This document shows positions 33,784 through 42,749 of a stretch of DNA of 64,000 nucleotides, in pieces. Source of the DNA: Geomonas ferrireducens (GTDB taxonomy: Bacteria > Desulfobacterota > Desulfuromonadia > Geobacterales > Geobacteraceae); assembly GCF_004917065.1 (NCBI RefSeq), contig NZ_SSYA01000001.1:185001-249000 (forward strand), in the 5' to 3' direction. The notes below the pieces were generated by a model. It saw nothing but the letters and a program-made list of their open reading frames with translations, did no database searches and was not told the DNA's origin. Position 1 is the stretch's first letter. The number at the start of each line of letters is the position of its first letter. Made by a program: the position numbers and the translations under genes.

Positions 33784-35076
33784 TTGGCATCCGGAAAATA
33801 TAAGAAAGTCGCAAAAGACATCCCTATCGTCGCGGAGGAAGAAACGGTTTACCGCCAACGGATCGGGGGGCTGCTCCCCGAACCGCAGTGCAAGCCTAAG
33901 TTGATCGACCTGTTTGCCGGTGCAGGCGGCATGACTCTGGGGTTCACGAAACTGGCAGGCCACAGTTTCGAGCCTGTTTGGGCCAACGACTTCAACGACT
34001 ACGCCGCCAAAACGTACAACGCCAATTTCGGCGGTCACTGCATCGTCGGTGATATCGTGGACATTCTGAGCGATCCGATGACCGTCATCCCGCAAGCCGA
34101 CGTAGTCATCGGCGGCCCCCCCTGCCAGGGATTCAGCCTGCTCAACAAGTTCCGCGACGGCGACGTGAGAAAGCAGTTGTGGCGGCCGTACATGGAAGTG
34201 GTCGAGAAGTCGGGCGCATCCGTATTCGTCATGGAAAACGTGCCCCAGCTGCTTGATTCCTTCGAGCACGGGGAGATAGTCGAAATCGCCCGGGGAATGG
34301 GATTCCACGTGCGTTGGGCGAAGCTGTGCGCCGCCGACTACGGCGCACCGCAGGTCAGATGGCGCGCCTTCATCGTCGGCTGCAAGTTCGCCGACCCCGC
34401 TGCCGTATTTCCGCCGAAGAAGACCCATTTCAACCCGAACAACGGGCACCGCAAAGCCTTCTCCGAGGAGTTCGACGCCTACATAACCGATCCGGCTCCC
34501 TGGCGTACGGTCCGCGATGCGATAGGCGATCTCCCCGCCCCGGAAGGAATCGAGGTCCGCGACGTACCCGCTCCGCTCGACATCCACTTCGGCCGCACCC
34601 CGACGGCACTGAGCATCGAGAGGTACAAATCGATCCCCGAAGAGGGGATGAACAGATTCGACCTGCAGAAGAGGGCGCCGCACCTGACCCCTGCCTGCTG
34701 GGTGCGCAAGACCTCGGGGGGGACCGACCTGTTCGGGCGACTGTGGTGGGACCGGCCGTCCGTCACGATCCGGACCGAATTTTTCAAACCCGAAAAGGGA
34801 CGCTACCTGCATCCGGTGCAGCATCGCCCCATCACTCACCGGGAGGCCGCAAGGCTGCAATCATTCCCCGACGACTTCCGGTTCCTCGGGACCAAGACGG
34901 AGATTGCAAGGCAGATCGGCAATGCGGTTCCCCCTCGCCTTGCCGCCAGGATTGCCGATTCGGTCTACACCCTGCTCATCTCGAAAGGCGCGAGCGAATG
35001 TCCGACGTCTTCAACAAGGAAAAACGAAGCTGGATCATGTCCCGAATCCGGGGAGGCAATACAAAACCCGAGATAA
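33784..35076 (+). CDS. DNA (cytosine-5) methyltransferase
   Basis: 430 residues from TTG 33784. C5-methyltransferase motifs in order: I LIDLFAGAGGMTLGF, IV GGPPCQGFSLLN with catalytic Cys, VI VFVMENVPQL, VIII QVRWRAFIVG, IX HREAARLQSFPDDF and X QIGNAVPPRLAARI. It transfers a methyl group from S-adenosylmethionine to cytosine in a specific DNA site. The Vsr gene starts inside its 3' end (79-base overlap), the standard pairing in which Vsr repairs T:G mismatches made by deamination of the methylcytosine. The HNH nuclease domain downstream makes this a probable type II restriction-modification unit. Confidence 0.93.
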   Translation: MASGKYKKVAKDIPIVAEEETVYRQRIGGLLPEPQCKPKLIDLFAGAGGMTLGFTKLAGHSFEPVWANDFNDYAAKTYNANFGGHCIVGDIVDILSDPMTVIPQADVVIGGPPCQGFSLLNKFRDGDVRKQLWRPYMEVVEKSGASVFVMENVPQLLDSFEHGEIVEIARGMGFHVRWAKLCAADYGAPQVRWRAFIVGCKFADPAAVFPPKKTHFNPNNGHRKAFSEEFDAYITDPAPWRTVRDAIGDLPAPEGIEVRDVPAPLDIHFGRTPTALSIERYKSIPEEGMNRFDLQKRAPHLTPACWVRKTSGGTDLFGRLWWDRPSVTIRTEFFKPEKGRYLHPVQHRPITHREAARLQSFPDDFRFLGTKTEIARQIGNAVPPRLAARIADSVYTLLISKGASECPTSSTRKNEAGSCPESGEAIQNPR

Positions 35077-36359
35077 CGGTCCGAAAGCTCCTTCACGGCT
35101 TGGGCTTTCGTTTCAGGCTTCACGTCAAAACTCTTCCGGGCAAGCCGGACATCGTGTTGCCTCGTCACCGGAAGGTGATACTCGTGCACGGTTGTTTTTG
35201 GCACGGCCATCAAGACTGCTCGAAGGCGAAGAGGCCCGCGACCAACGCCGAGTTCTGGGATGCCAAGATAACAGCGAACATCGAGCGCGACCGGCGCAAC
35301 AAATCGGTTCTTGAAGACGCAGGATGGCAGGTGCTCGAACTCTGGACCTGCGAATTGAAGGATCCGGAGGAGCTGTCCGGAAGGCTGAAGTCTTTTTTAT
35401 TGAATGAAGGTTCTGCCGGAGGGGTATCAATGGCGCGTCGCTCGAAACAAGAAGAACCCGAGTCACTTCGAAAACGATTGGTCGAGCTTTTGGCCGACTT
35501 CGAACAGGAACTGGAGAAAGGAGATTTACGTTCAAAGGTCCTGTGTCTCGTCCCCGCCCACAACCTTCTACGTGATCTCGGCAGTTCTCTCATTTCAAAG
35601 GAATACGCGCCCTCAGCTCGGGAGCGGATCATTCACTACCTGCAAAAATATCCGCGCACGGTGATAAGCGGAAACGAACTGATGGTGGTGGCCGGGATCG
35701 GCGAATGGGCGAGAAGAGTTCGAGAGCTGCGGGTTCAATTCGGATGGTCCGTGGTCAACGGCGTGACGGCCAAAGAGATGAGCAAGGAAGGTGACCTTCC
35801 CCTGGAGTCCGTCGATGTCTCAAAGATGGGACCGGACGACTATCTGTTGCTGGACGAAACCCAGGATCGTGATGCGGCCTTCAGGTGGAATACGGCAAAC
35901 GAAATCCGCCGTAAGAAGACGAGCGTTCAGAGCAAAATCCTGGAGTATATGAGAGTCAACATAGGCAAGCAGATCACAGGCGAGGAACTCCGCTATGTCG
36001 CAGACAACAAAAGTGAATGGGCAAGGCGCGTACGCGAATTGCGGACGGAACAGGGGTGGCCGGTAGCTACCAGGACAACCGGCATGCCGGATCTGCCGGT
36101 CGGCGTGTACTTACTGGTGGAAGACCGCCAGGCTCCTGAGCATGACCGTGTGATCCCGGATGCCGTACGAAGGGCAGTACTGCAACGCGATGACTACAAG
36201 TGTAGTGAATGCGGGTGGCACCATGAAAAATGGAATCCATCCGACCCCAGACATCTGGAAGCACACCATGTCCAGCAACACGCCAAAGGCGGTGCAAATA
36301 CCGAAGAGAACCTCATCACCTTATGCAACATCTGCCATGACAAAGCCCACAGGAAGTAG
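34998..36359 (+). CDS. Vsr mismatch endonuclease fused in frame to an HNH nuclease
   Basis: 453 residues without an internal stop. Residues 1-144 are a full Vsr (RSWIMSRIRGGNTKPEITVR, KPDIVLPRHRKVILVHGCFW, HGHQDC, NIERDRRNKSVLEDAGW), which nicks 5' of T in T:G mismatches. Residue 145 is a Met preceded by GGAGGGGTATCA, a good internal ribosome site at 35430. The following 309 residues contain two related winged-helix-like repeats (each ending EWARRVRELR..GW) and a C-terminal HNH with zinc CxxC pairs (CSECGWHH, LEAHH, CNICHDKAHR). So it may be one fused enzyme, or Vsr plus a nested HNH restriction enzyme made from the internal start. Confidence 0.85.
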   Translation: MSDVFNKEKRSWIMSRIRGGNTKPEITVRKLLHGLGFRFRLHVKTLPGKPDIVLPRHRKVILVHGCFWHGHQDCSKAKRPATNAEFWDAKITANIERDRRNKSVLEDAGWQVLELWTCELKDPEELSGRLKSFLLNEGSAGGVSMARRSKQEEPESLRKRLVELLADFEQELEKGDLRSKVLCLVPAHNLLRDLGSSLISKEYAPSARERIIHYLQKYPRTVISGNELMVVAGIGEWARRVRELRVQFGWSVVNGVTAKEMSKEGDLPLESVDVSKMGPDDYLLLDETQDRDAAFRWNTANEIRRKKTSVQSKILEYMRVNIGKQITGEELRYVADNKSEWARRVRELRTEQGWPVATRTTGMPDLPVGVYLLVEDRQAPEHDRVIPDAVRRAVLQRDDYKCSECGWHHEKWNPSDPRHLEAHHVQQHAKGGANTEENLITLCNICHDKAHRK

Positions 36360-36541
36360 GCTTCCTGGTTCTCCCCAATGCGACCACCTTTTATAGAGTA
36401 ATCATCGAATAGGCAAATCTGAGCAGCGGCCCCTCCTTTCTCCTCCATTCTAATGACATCTTGCGACAACCCTCTTGCTCCCAAATCCGGAACTTTGCAA
36501 CTTTGCAAGCCTGGCACCAGATCCCGCATCCATATTCGGAC

Positions 36542-37597
36542 CTACAACAACGATTCCGCTAATTTCTTAAAATCAAAGTCGGGTTGTCCTTGACGTGCGT
36601 AGAAGGATGAAAACCTAGCTACTATAGCTTTAACAAAAGGCGCCGATAGCTGAGCAACTGGTTTTCCGTATTCAGCTTCAAAAACTCCTTTATCGACGGA
36701 ATGCGTCCATCTAAAATTGATGAATCCAGCCGTAAACAAAGTCGTTTTTGGTAAGTAGTGATAATAGTCATTGTGATTATTCTTCAACAAAACCGCAAGC
36801 TTTGAAACTTGTTTGCCAGCTTTTATTCCTTCAAGGACTGCAGCCTTTATGACATCAAAATCCTCAATTTGAGATAAGAGAATTTTATCAGTCTTGCAAG
36901 TACCACCGGGACGAACAACAAGGTCACAGGCGGGGCTGACAACAACAAATCGTTTGTCATCAGCACGACGGACAACAACGCTGCCGGTTTTTAGCTGGTC
37001 AGCGATTGGCGGTATTACATACATTTCTTCCGGATGAGATGGATTATCATCGCCATCTAATAACTCAAGGAGATGGTTTAGAACGGTACGCAGGATGGCT
37101 TTTTCTGTCTCATTTCCTTCAGATACATAGCTTTTCCAAGAATCAACTTGCGGTAAAAGGTGATCCCAAAAAATCTTAGTCATGGCAGTCTCTATTTCAC
37201 CCCTGCCTCCCATAACTTTTGTTATACCTGTCCTATAGACCGCAAACAATTTATCAAAAATGTCGGCATAACTAATTTCACCTTTTTTGAAAGAACCAAT
37301 AAATCCGCATTCTGCGGTAGCATTTTCAGGGGTACCTGTTAGGATTGCTATCGGAATCCTTGACGCTTTATGTATTTCTTTTATGACATCATTACCTTCT
37401 GTCCCAGCGTCAGCTAACTTAATGTCTATAATGGCGCCGTCAAAAGATGAATCAACGCATTCAAACGCTTGTTCCTTACTTTTTGCAACAATGCAGGTCA
37501 TATCAGTCTTATTTTTTAGATTGTATGTGCGGATGGTGCTGGTACAGGCTTCAATATCAACATCATTGTCTTCAACCAACAATAACTTGAAGTTCAT
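36542..37597 (-). CDS. Receiver-domain protein with a novel C-terminal domain
   Basis: 351 residues from ATG 37597, which overlaps the kinase stop (TGATG). Receiver domain about 1-125: acidic pair in LLVEDNDVD, phospho-acceptor Asp in GAIIDIKLAD, Thr in AILTGTPE, Lys in GSFKKGE. The C-terminal 220 residues have no HTH; they contain RFVVVSPACDLVVRPGG, with a Cys-Asp motif seen in uncharacterised defence-associated proteins, and a lysine-rich cysteine near TCKTDK. It is expected to be the phosphorylation target of the upstream two-ATPase protein and to act as effector. The effector activity is unknown. Confidence 0.8.
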   Translation of the reverse strand: MNFKLLLVEDNDVDIEACTSTIRTYNLKNKTDMTCIVAKSKEQAFECVDSSFDGAIIDIKLADAGTEGNDVIKEIHKASRIPIAILTGTPENATAECGFIGSFKKGEISYADIFDKLFAVYRTGITKVMGGRGEIETAMTKIFWDHLLPQVDSWKSYVSEGNETEKAILRTVLNHLLELLDGDDNPSHPEEMYVIPPIADQLKTGSVVVRRADDKRFVVVSPACDLVVRPGGTCKTDKILLSQIEDFDVIKAAVLEGIKAGKQVSKLAVLLKNNHNDYYHYLPKTTLFTAGFINFRWTHSVDKGVFEAEYGKPVAQLSAPFVKAIVARFSSFYARQGQPDFDFKKLAESLL

Positions 37598-39765
37598 CAA
37601 ACTCCTCCAAATGGTTGAAGCCTAAAATAGGCTCCATTGTCAGACTCAAAAGCCTGTATCTGTAAACCATTCCTTGATGCAGCTTCACCCGCAATCGCCA
37701 GACCCAAACCAGTGCCTGAGGGTTTCGTCGAAAATTCAGGCTCAAATATAACCTGGCTTTCAATAAGATGCTTTTCGATACCAGGTCCAGAGTCTCTGTA
37801 ATCTAGGTAAGACAAAGACCCATTGCTAGAAACAATTTTTACATTGAGGTATCTATTTCGAGATTCTTTTTCACTAATCCAAAAGATGCTATTTTCAATA
37901 AGGTTAGTCATTATGATATATATATCAGAAGACCAACCAGTGAAAGGTACTGCATCTAGATCAGATTCAAGCTTGATATATATATTATTCTTAATAAGCT
38001 CCTCTTCGAAGACATCAAAGGACTTTTTCACAGTCAACACAATGTCGAACTGCTCCTTTGCTTTCCGTTTGGCGGCAGCCAACGGATCAAGTTTACCAAA
38101 CAGGTTAACAAACATCTGGGCACTTTTTCGAATCCCATCTGCGATAGATACAATCTCATCAAGGTATTGATCAACTCGCTCCACTTTAAATTCATCTACC
38201 CATATATTAAGGTTAGGGATTTGACTCTTAAAGTAGTTAAGTGGCCTTCTCCCCTCATGAAGTATGACGTTTATAATCTTACCTAAAGTTGCCTGTCCTT
38301 GGTAAATCGCAACGGCTCTACGAATATCTTCAACTATTTTGTTATTCTTGTCTTCTTTTTCAGTGATTATAGTAACGATATCTTCAGCAAGTTTCGGATC
38401 TATTCCTGTACGGGATAGCTTTTTCCTTATACCTGTTTTAATATCTTCAAAATTAAATAATTTTTCAAGCTCCCGTTCAACCTTAACTACAGGTCTACTT
38501 AAGCCAGCTTTATTCCGGTAAGCAAATCTCCTCTCTTCAAGGTTACGTATAACAGCAATTGTGATATCTTTGAGATTTCTAAAAGCACTGTTTTCCTTCA
38601 AGCCATCCCTAGCACTTTTCTCCTCAAGATGGGACAACTCTTCAGACTCAATTTCGACATAACCGATAACCTGGTTACTGCCTATCCTTATTGATGGCAT
38701 TTGAACACGTTGTTCATTCAGCTTAAGCCAATCAAAATCTGGATCTCCTAATGGCCTAATTCGGAAACCATTCCTATATACCCCAATACCGTTGTTTTTA
38801 TTTAGAAGATTTTTGGCTTCATTCTTCCCAACATAGTTGCCAGCATCATTAACTAGCCCTCTCCTGATCAGCTGGTCAATGGCGTCACTTTCTCGATCAT
38901 AAACCCGTATATCAAATGACAACTTACCACAGCCAGTTTCATATTTAAGTTTTACTGGTATTGTCTCATCAACTGTATTCTTAGCTTTTTGATTTTTAAA
39001 AACGAGTAAACCTGTTCCGTTTTTTTCTATTGAGCCTGATACCCGGTAGTCATAAAGCTCAAATAAAGGAATAGGTTGAATTTCTTTCTTATATATTTTG
39101 TTCGATTCAAAGAAAAACCCGTCTACTATGATTATGATAGAGAAGGCTGTATTGCCAGCCTTTGCAGCTTGTATCTTTTCAACTGGTGAAATCAGTTTTT
39201 GGAGTTCAAATTCCAAAGTTTTAATTTCATTGGAAGACCATGCAGCACGATACTTACCTTTACCAGTTATCGTCAACTTTGTGCCACAGCTGTCATTCGT
39301 GTGTGAGGCTAACACGTCAATTTCAACATCTGAGAGATATTCCGCTGTCTCAAATCGAGCCCACTCAAGATAGACCTCTGTCCTCTCACCACCAGCAGAG
39401 ATAGTCTCTAAACGCAAATCAGAGCCGAGAATTGACGCAGCGTAACGCCCTATCCCCTTTCGGCCCTGCATGACTCTACCACCAGGACTGACCCTACTTT
39501 CAACCTTACCTTTCGTCGACGGAACGAGCCATTGATCAATTACGACCTTTTTTGACATTCCGTGTCCGTCATCCGAAACAGTTATAATTACGCTTTCCTC
39601 GTCTTCAGAAAGCCCAATTGAAACCGTAACAGACCTTGCATCTGCGTCGTATGCGTTTTTTACCAGTTCTATGACTGCAGCGTAATGGTCCTGAATAAGA
39701 TCTTCGCCTATGGTAAGCAGATGACGACCAGCGGGCCTGATTCTATGCTTTTCAGTTGCACTCAT
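37597..39765 (-). CDS. Protein with MORC/MutL-like GHKL ATPase plus histidine kinase
   Basis: 722 residues from ATG 39765 (GGAGG upstream, TGATG overlap with the methyltransferase). N-terminal GHKL ATPase (about 1-200): AAVIELVKNAYDADA, SDDGHGMS, GRKGIGRYAASILG, as in MutL, Hsp90 and MORC. A middle region of about 250 residues is helical. C-terminal histidine-kinase-like module (about 500-722): INVILHEGRRPLNYF (H-box), LIENSIFWI (N-box), DSGPGIEK, STKPSGTGLGLAIAG. The upstream DNA methyltransferase and downstream receiver protein are coupled to it. A DNA-modification-linked phospho-signalling system is inferred; Iyer, Abhiman and Aravind described MutL/MORC-like ATPases in restriction systems, from memory. 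Confidence 0.85.
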   Translation of the reverse strand: MSATEKHRIRPAGRHLLTIGEDLIQDHYAAVIELVKNAYDADARSVTVSIGLSEDEESVIITVSDDGHGMSKKVVIDQWLVPSTKGKVESRVSPGGRVMQGRKGIGRYAASILGSDLRLETISAGGERTEVYLEWARFETAEYLSDVEIDVLASHTNDSCGTKLTITGKGKYRAAWSSNEIKTLEFELQKLISPVEKIQAAKAGNTAFSIIIIVDGFFFESNKIYKKEIQPIPLFELYDYRVSGSIEKNGTGLLVFKNQKAKNTVDETIPVKLKYETGCGKLSFDIRVYDRESDAIDQLIRRGLVNDAGNYVGKNEAKNLLNKNNGIGVYRNGFRIRPLGDPDFDWLKLNEQRVQMPSIRIGSNQVIGYVEIESEELSHLEEKSARDGLKENSAFRNLKDITIAVIRNLEERRFAYRNKAGLSRPVVKVERELEKLFNFEDIKTGIRKKLSRTGIDPKLAEDIVTIITEKEDKNNKIVEDIRRAVAIYQGQATLGKIINVILHEGRRPLNYFKSQIPNLNIWVDEFKVERVDQYLDEIVSIADGIRKSAQMFVNLFGKLDPLAAAKRKAKEQFDIVLTVKKSFDVFEEELIKNNIYIKLESDLDAVPFTGWSSDIYIIMTNLIENSIFWISEKESRNRYLNVKIVSSNGSLSYLDYRDSGPGIEKHLIESQVIFEPEFSTKPSGTGLGLAIAGEAASRNGLQIQAFESDNGAYFRLQPFGGV

Positions 39766-41021
39766 CACCAAACCTCCAGAAGTTTTTGTGCAATTTTTTG
39801 GGCAAGTAGGACTGGTACCGCGTTCCCAATCTGCCTGAAGGCCGGTGATCTACCTGGAATATCAGTCGTACTTTCAAAGAAATAGTCATCCGGGAATGTT
39901 TGGAGTCTTGCTGCTTCTCTGGGAGTCAACGATCGACACTGCTCTATGTCGGGGTGGATGGAGAAATGGCCATCTTGTGATATATGAGCAACGATTGTAT
40001 GTGAAAATGGCATATCTCCAGCAATTACTTTAAACCTATCTAAGAAAGAAGTTCGATTTTCGTGAGTCTTTAGATGTTCTGGCAGATCATTATAATCAAG
40101 TCGCTCATGACTTTTATTCCATTTAGTTATAGCTATCTTATATATTTCTAGATCTCGATCATTCTGAGTCCTAGCAGAATGAAAAGTTACTGGAAACAGG
40201 TCATTTTTAATTGCTGCTTTATACAAATATGTCCCTTGATAAGGCTTTACTTCGCAAGGTCGTACCGATCCTTGCCCTGCACAAAGAGGTGGTAGATCTT
40301 TAAATACTTCATTTACAACCACGTTTATTGGCATCCATGTTTCTGGATTAGGGTAAAAGCCGGTTGTCATACCACGTTTTCCAACCAATATAATCCTTGA
40401 TCTATTTTGGAGAACGCCATAGTTGCTCGCAGACAGAATATTATGCTCTGTCTCATACCCAACTTCTTTGAACAAAAATCGCATTTTATCAAAATACAAG
40501 TCACCATCGGGTGCTTTTGCCGACAATAACCCTGCTACATTCTCAAAGACAAAGTACCTTGGCCTATATCTTCTAAGAAATTCAGCATAAAAAGTATATA
40601 GGTAGTTCCTTTTATCACCACGCATCTTATTCTTGTCACGAGATCTTCCAACAAGCGAATATGCCTGGCATGGTGGCCCACCAATAATCAAGTCAAGCTC
40701 TCTACCATTTAACAATTCGTCGACAGTATCGAAAATTGTGGACAAGCTCTCTTGGCCTATTTCAGCATTGATAACAGAAGCAATTTCAGAAGGCGGAACC
40801 GAGTCATAAAGGTCCGACCTGGATATATTTCCCTGGAGATAGTCAATGTAACGGTCATGACGGCCTTGTTGGGTTAGCCAATGATATGCTGTTCGCGTCT
40901 TTAATGTAAAACAAGCAGCCTTATCTGCTTCAACGTGTGCCACTGGGCTAAACCCAGCTCGGATAAAGCCCTCTGAGAGACCGCCACCACCAGCAAATAG
41001 ATCAAGGAAAGTTAAAGGCAT
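39765..41021 (-). CDS. DNA (cytosine-5) methyltransferase, second copy type
   Basis: 418 residues. Motif I FLDLFAGGGGLSEGFIRAGF, IV GGPPCQAYSLVG with catalytic Cys, VI YFVFENVAGLL, VIII NRSRIILVGKRG, IX TPREAARLQTFPDDYF, X QIGNAVPVLLAQKIAQKLL. It is only distantly like the plus-strand methyltransferase. AT-rich codon use (about 40 percent GC) contrasts with the flanking genome and signals transfer. Its last codon overlaps the start of the GHKL/kinase gene, so translation is coupled. It sits 19 bases downstream of a HigA-like gene. Confidence 0.92.
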   Translation of the reverse strand: MPLTFLDLFAGGGGLSEGFIRAGFSPVAHVEADKAACFTLKTRTAYHWLTQQGRHDRYIDYLQGNISRSDLYDSVPPSEIASVINAEIGQESLSTIFDTVDELLNGRELDLIIGGPPCQAYSLVGRSRDKNKMRGDKRNYLYTFYAEFLRRYRPRYFVFENVAGLLSAKAPDGDLYFDKMRFLFKEVGYETEHNILSASNYGVLQNRSRIILVGKRGMTTGFYPNPETWMPINVVVNEVFKDLPPLCAGQGSVRPCEVKPYQGTYLYKAAIKNDLFPVTFHSARTQNDRDLEIYKIAITKWNKSHERLDYNDLPEHLKTHENRTSFLDRFKVIAGDMPFSHTIVAHISQDGHFSIHPDIEQCRSLTPREAARLQTFPDDYFFESTTDIPGRSPAFRQIGNAVPVLLAQKIAQKLLEVW

Positions 41022-41040
41022 AGATCAATACTCGAAATTG

Positions 41041-41358
41041 TCATGATTGCAGAGCAGTCAGAGTGTGAATTCTTGGCTCAATTTTCGGCCACATATCATT
41101 TCTTGCCCTGCTCAGGTCATAGCTGCTTTGCAAGTTCATCCAATATTCAGCAGCATTTCCAAAAAACTTTGCAAGTCGCAAAGCAGTGTCAGCAGTTATG
41201 GCCCTTTTCCCTTTAATTATCTGATTTACACGACCAACTGGAACATCAATTTCTCTAGACAATTTATTTTGACTAATATTATTGGGTTCCATGAACTGGG
41301 TAAGGAGTATTTCTCCAGGGGTCATAGCTGTGGGTTCCTTATCCTTTTCCTTATACAT
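41041..41358 (-). CDS. HigA-like XRE antitoxin/regulator without HigB
   Basis: 105 residues. HigA family: PGEILLTQFMEPNNISQNKLSREIDVPVGRVNQIIKGKRAIT, then TALRLAKFFGNAAEYWMNLQSSYDL. HigA proteins neutralise HigB and repress their own promoter. No HigB-like gene is upstream or downstream. As first gene of the methyltransferase/kinase/receiver run it may be the controller of that unit, like C proteins of restriction systems. The start may also be a Met at residue 12 (41325). Confidence 0.85.
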   Translation of the reverse strand: MYKEKDKEPTAMTPGEILLTQFMEPNNISQNKLSREIDVPVGRVNQIIKGKRAITADTALRLAKFFGNAAEYWMNLQSSYDLSRARNDMWPKIEPRIHTLTALQS

Positions 41359-41585
41359 ATCCCAACTCCGCCAAGGCTCTTCCTAACTGACATTATCCCT
41401 CTTTCGGCTATAAGCCCCCATCTTAGCGTCGCATAATATTTCGCCCTGCGTAATATGTCAAGCGATATAGCTGTGGAGCAGTTCTTACTCGCTGAAAATT
41501 GTAGCGTCACAGGTCAACGCCCTCGCTGCCAGGTCTCGCTGCCAGGTCTTGAAATGTAAGCTTTTACTGCTACCATTCCGACACT

Positions 41586-41830
41586 ATGGCACGTCCTCTT
41601 CGCATCGAGTTCCCGTTCGCGATTTATCACGTCACCTCACGCGGCAACGCACGTGACGATATATTTATCGACGATAGCGATCGTGAACCTTTCTCGGCAC
41701 CTTTCAATCGGTCCTACTCAGATACAACTGGCTTTGCCATGCCTACTGCCTGATGAGTAACCACTACCACCTCATCAACACACCTACTGGAACTGTCTCG
41801 CTACGTGGTCCTGACCCCCGTTCGGGCTGG
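41586..41830 (+). pseudogene. REP-associated (Y1, IS200-like) transposase remnant
   Basis: MARPLRIEFPFAIYHVTSRG and NARDDIFIDDSDRE are the near-exact start of the REP-type tyrosine transposase, then the frame is lost. In another frame AYCLMSNHYHLINTP gives the HxH metal motif. Missing bases, several frameshifts and a lack of the catalytic Tyr region show it is dead. It lies between the HigA-like gene and the HEAT protein and marks the edge of the defence island. Confidence 0.85.
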
Positions 41831-41935
41831 CATAGCCGCGAAACTTGAAGAATGATCTTGGAAACTATCTACTAAACAAGAAGAAAGCCGTAGACAAGCT
41901 CAAAGACAAATTTCAGTGACAAAACGGAGTCTCCA

Positions 41936-42604
41936 ATGCCAGGAACATCACAGAAGGACAATTGGGACCGCATTACTGCAATGGCCACCATTCTTGTCCC
42001 TGCCGCTATTGCTCTTGCTGGCCACTTCGTCGCGCAGGGATTGAAGCAGGCAGAAATCAACAGCGAGGAGAAACGGGCGGAGCGGACCAGCGCTATCGCA
42101 GACGCCAACACAAAGATTGCTCAGGCCAACCTGATCAATACGATGATGAAATCCCTGACCAGCCCAAACCCAGCCGAGCGTAAGCTGGCGGTCCAGGCGG
42201 TTTTGATCGCTCTTCCAGACCAAGGGCCAGTCTTGGTGCGAACAGTTGCTGAATCAGACGAAAACAAAGCAGTTCAAATAGCGGCGCAGGCGTCACTGGA
42301 CCAGCGTATTAACCTTCTGATTCGGAACCTTTTTTCGGACGATGCTCATACTCGTATAAATTCAGCCAGTGACTTGGTTGAAGGGTGGAGGAATGATCCG
42401 GCTGCCATTCCGCCGCTGATCCAATTTGCTACAAAGAATAGTGATAACCAGAATGGAGTTTACAACACTATCGTAGTGCTAAATGATTTTTCACTGCCTG
42501 CTCTTCAAGCACATCGGCAATTAATCCTTCAATTTATTGCTCTGGCAAAAACAAAAGGAGAAAAAACTGCGGCAAAAGCAGCGGAACTTGGTAAAAAGAT
42601 CTAG
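41936..42604 (+). CDS. Membrane-anchored HEAT-repeat-like protein
   Basis: 222 residues. One N-terminal membrane helix (ITAMATILVPAAIALAGHFVAQ), an EINSEEKRAERTS coiled region, then helical repeats (NPAERKLAVQAVLIALPDQ, DENKAVQIAAQASLDQR, AHTRINSASDLVEG) of HEAT type, a protein-interaction fold. Function unknown. CGGAG lies seven bases before the ATG. Its GC content is between the island and the core. Confidence 0.7.
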   Translation: MPGTSQKDNWDRITAMATILVPAAIALAGHFVAQGLKQAEINSEEKRAERTSAIADANTKIAQANLINTMMKSLTSPNPAERKLAVQAVLIALPDQGPVLVRTVAESDENKAVQIAAQASLDQRINLLIRNLFSDDAHTRINSASDLVEGWRNDPAAIPPLIQFATKNSDNQNGVYNTIVVLNDFSLPALQAHRQLILQFIALAKTKGEKTAAKAAELGKKI

Positions 42605-42749
42605 CTACCATTCTTGTCTATTCGTAACAGCAAAAACGGTTCAATGATCAAGTAGGGCCACCCTTTCAATAAGCCAGAGATAAACATTGACAGTTCGACA
42701 CCTGCATGATAGCCATGCCATTAGTGCATTCTATCAACCAGGAGGATGA

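Noticed and set aside
37160-39373. Plus-strand frames antisense to the receiver and kinase genes
   Set aside because: They have no ribosome sites and the minus-strand frames carry complete domains.
41322-41510. HigB toxin gene upstream of the HigA-like gene
   Set aside because: The 62-residue frame has none of the HigB/RelE-type residues and overlaps the HigA start in another frame.
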